From Verrucomicrobia bacterium S94 (lineage in GTDB: Bacteria; Verrucomicrobiota; Kiritimatiellia; Kiritimatiellales; Pontiellaceae), in assembly GCA_004299845.1 (NCBI GenBank), contig CP036201.1, positions 2,356,001-2,420,000 of the forward strand: a DNA stretch of 64,000 nt, written 5' to 3'. Shown piece by piece: positions 62,365-64,000 of this stretch. Every line of letters starts with the position of its first letter. Positions within the stretch are counted from its first letter, which is position 1. Under the pieces are notes generated by a model. The model saw nothing but the letters and a program-made list of their open reading frames with translations. It was not told where the DNA came from and searched no databases. The position numbers and the translations under genes were made by a program.

Positions 62365-62991
62365 TTACTTTTTCTTAAGGGCTTCTTTGATCGTAACGAT
62401 ACCGCCTTTAGCGCCCGGTACGGATCCTTTAACCAGAATCAGATTTTCTTCAGGACGAACCTGCACAACCTTCAGATTCTGCGTGGTAACGCGCTTGTCC
62501 CCCATCTGGCCAGGCATTTTCTTGCCCTTGAAAACACGCGCCGGGAATTCGCACATCCCGATCGAACCGGTACGACGGATCCAGCCGCCGCCATGCGACG
62601 CACGGCCACCACCGAAATCATAACGCTTTACAACACCCTGAAAACCGCGGCCTTTACCGGTGGCTACGATATCGACATAGTTAACTTCTTCAAATGCCGC
62701 TGCAGTAACTTCATCACCGACATTGACTTCCACTTCATCAACACGGAATTCACGAAGTACTTTTTTCGGCCCAACACCTGCTTTTTTAAGATGACCGAGC
62801 GCAGGTTTGTTCATGCGCTGTTCTTTCTGGTCGCCGAAGCCGAGCTGCACCGCTTTGTAGCCGTCTTTGTCTTCGTCCTTAAGCTGAGTCACAACACACG
62901 GACCAGCTTCAATAACGGTAACCGGCACAGCAACACCATCTTCAGTATAGATGGAGGTCATGCCCAGTTTTTTACCAATCAAACCTTTCAT
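62365..62991 (-). CDS. rplC: 50S ribosomal protein L3 (uL3)
   Basis: 208 residues: [59 protein letters not shown]. The start at 62991 follows GGAGG by eight bases; the longer frame to 63030 overlaps rpsJ and is rejected. Confidence 0.97.
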   Translation of the reverse strand: MKGLIGKKLGMTSIYTEDGVAVPVTVIEAGPCVVTQLKDEDKDGYKAVQLGFGDQKEQRMNKPALGHLKKAGVGPKKVLREFRVDEVEVNVGDEVTAAAFEEVNYVDIVATGKGRGFQGVVKRYDFGGGRASHGGGWIRRTGSIGMCEFPARVFKGKKMPGQMGDKRVTTQNLKVVQVRPEENLILVKGSVPGAKGGIVTIKEALKKK

Positions 62992-63004
62992 GATTGAAAC
63001 CTCC

Positions 63005-63313
63005 TTAGATCTTAATGGTGATATCCACACCGGCCGGCAGATTCAGCTTTTTCAGCTCATCCACGGTTTTAATGGTGGGATCAATGATATCGAGCAGACG
63101 CTTGTGCGTACGAATCTCGAACTGTTCCATCGACTTTTTATTCACGTGCGGACTTTTGTTCACGGTGAACCGTTCGATACGGGTCGGCAACGGAATCGGG
63201 CCCGCAACGCGGGCGCCGGTACGACGTGCCGTTTCGACAATTTCAGTGGCGGAAACATCGAGGACACGATGGTCAAACGACTTCAGCCGGATTCTGATTC
63301 TCTGGTTTGTCAT
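63005..63313 (-). CDS. rpsJ: 30S ribosomal protein S10 (uS10)
   Basis: 102 residues: [41 protein letters not shown]. First protein of the S10 block, 13 bp after the fusA stop. It also serves as NusE in antitermination. Confidence 0.97.
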   Translation of the reverse strand: MTNQRIRIRLKSFDHRVLDVSATEIVETARRTGARVAGPIPLPTRIERFTVNKSPHVNKKSMEQFEIRTHKRLLDIIDPTIKTVDELKKLNLPAGVDITIKI

Positions 63314-63326
63314 TATTTTCTCTCTT

Positions 63327-64000
63327 CTAACGGTTAAGGATAGCGTCTGTCATATGCGACGGAACCGGGTCAAACGCTTGCGGTTCCATCGAATAGCTCG
63401 CTCTACCCTTTGTTAAGGAACGCAGACTGGTTGCGTATCCGAAAACTTCGGCAAGCGGAACATCCGCCTGCACGACCTGCAGATCATTTGAAGCCGTAAT
63501 TTCGCGAATTCGTCCGCGGCGGCTGTTGAGGTCACCCATAACATCGCCCAGGTGCTCCTCGGGGGACTCAATTTCCAATAGCATAATCGGTTCAAGCAGA
63601 ACCGGACCGGCATTGCGGACCGCTTCGCGTAACGCCATAACCGCTGCTGAACGGAATGCTACTTCGGTCGAATCTATATCGCGGGTCTGGCCGCCGATCA
63701 CTGTAACTTTTGTATCAATGATGGCAAAATTACCGAGAACACCGGTCAGCAGCGCATCGGCAATCCCCTCTTCAATTCCTTTGCGGAATTCATCGGGAAT
63801 AATTTTAGTGGAAACATCAAACTGAATAACATTGCCCGCTCCGCTTGTATTCGGCTCTACAGCCAGCGTCAGGGCGGCAAAATGATTTTCATCACCGATA
63901 GTGCGTTCAAAGGTAAAGGACCCTTCACCTTTTGCGGAAACCGATTCGCGGTAAGCCACCATCGGCTTACCGGCATTGGCCTGCACTTTATATTCACGCA
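63327..64000 (-). CDS. fusA: Elongation factor G, C-terminal part
   Basis: About 224 residues at the right edge, cut off upstream. It begins inside domain IV ([20 protein letters not shown]) and includes [34 protein letters not shown] and the domain [27 protein letters not shown] and [26 protein letters not shown] translocates tRNA and mRNA. Order fusA-rpsJ is typical, with tuf not placed between them here. Confidence 0.96.
   Translation of the reverse strand, partial: REYKVQANAGKPMVAYRESVSAKGEGSFTFERTIGDENHFAALTLAVEPNTSGAGNVIQFDVSTKIIPDEFRKGIEEGIADALLTGVLGNFAIIDTKVTVIGGQTRDIDSTEVAFRSAAVMALREAVRNAGPVLLEPIMLLEIESPEEHLGDVMGDLNSRRGRIREITASNDLQVVQADVPLAEVFGYATSLRSLTKGRASYSMEPQAFDPVPSHMTDAILNR

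Overview
This 64 kb window reads as a chromosomal segment of a Gram-negative bacterium of the PVC superphylum, most likely Kiritimatiellota. The Gram-negative call rests on an LolC/E-type permease, a heptose-bisphosphate phosphatase and several lipoproteins. The PVC placement is inferred from a secreted DUF1080 (3-keto-disaccharide hydrolase-type) protein, a TAT-exported Gfo/Idh/MocA oxidoreductase and the ribosomal operon pattern. There are no rRNA genes, CRISPR arrays, insertion sequences or prophage; one tRNA is present (tRNA-Ala, GGC).

Layout. 1-8.7 kb: lolC/E fragment, thrC (frameshifted), cysE, rpmI-rplT, trpD, obgE, rpmA-rplU, then a thioredoxin-like lipoprotein and a GspB-like protein that share a C-terminal module. 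8.7-20.7 kb: tRNA-Ala, DUF1080 protein, vsr, several small proteins, a SpoU methyltransferase, a STAS protein, a SlyD-like isomerase, a BaiN/RdsA flavoprotein, a DUF4136 lipoprotein, a winged-helix regulator coupled to mtfA, a signal peptidase I remnant, an NmrA/DUF2867 protein, a ferritin-like protein (frameshifted) and a DMT exporter. 20.7-31 kb: tsaB-tsaE-gmhB on the minus strand; a NifV-like homocitrate synthase, two NifA-like sigma-54 activators, a GNAT, DUF4186, pcnB, prmC and a SprT-like protease on the plus strand. 31-36 kb: HEAT-repeat protein, oxidoreductase, glycerate kinase and LacI regulator. 36-41 kb: a translationally coupled btuF-D-C-cobQ cobalamin operon followed by larE. 41-49 kb: a zinc-ribbon protein, pgsA, a RodZ-like protein (frameshifted), ftsK, orn, ackA (frameshifted) and pta. 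49-64 kb: one long minus-strand ribosomal operon from fusA through rpsJ and secY to rpoA-rplQ.

The ribosomal operon keeps the usual S10-spc-alpha order but has no rpsN, rpmD or rpsD at the expected places. rpmI-rplT likewise lacks infC. The adk, map and infA genes sit between secY and rpmJ.

Four otherwise intact housekeeping-type genes (thrC, the ferritin-like gene, the RodZ-like gene and ackA) are each broken by a shift that one extra base in a G/C run would repair. Systematic homopolymer under-calling is the likely cause, so the frames should be confirmed before any biology is read into them. The most interesting biology is the NifV-NifA-like neighbourhood with a sigma-54-like promoter, the winged-helix regulator/MtfA pair with twin palindromic sites, the twin LacI-type operators, and the shared module in the thioredoxin/GspB-like pair.
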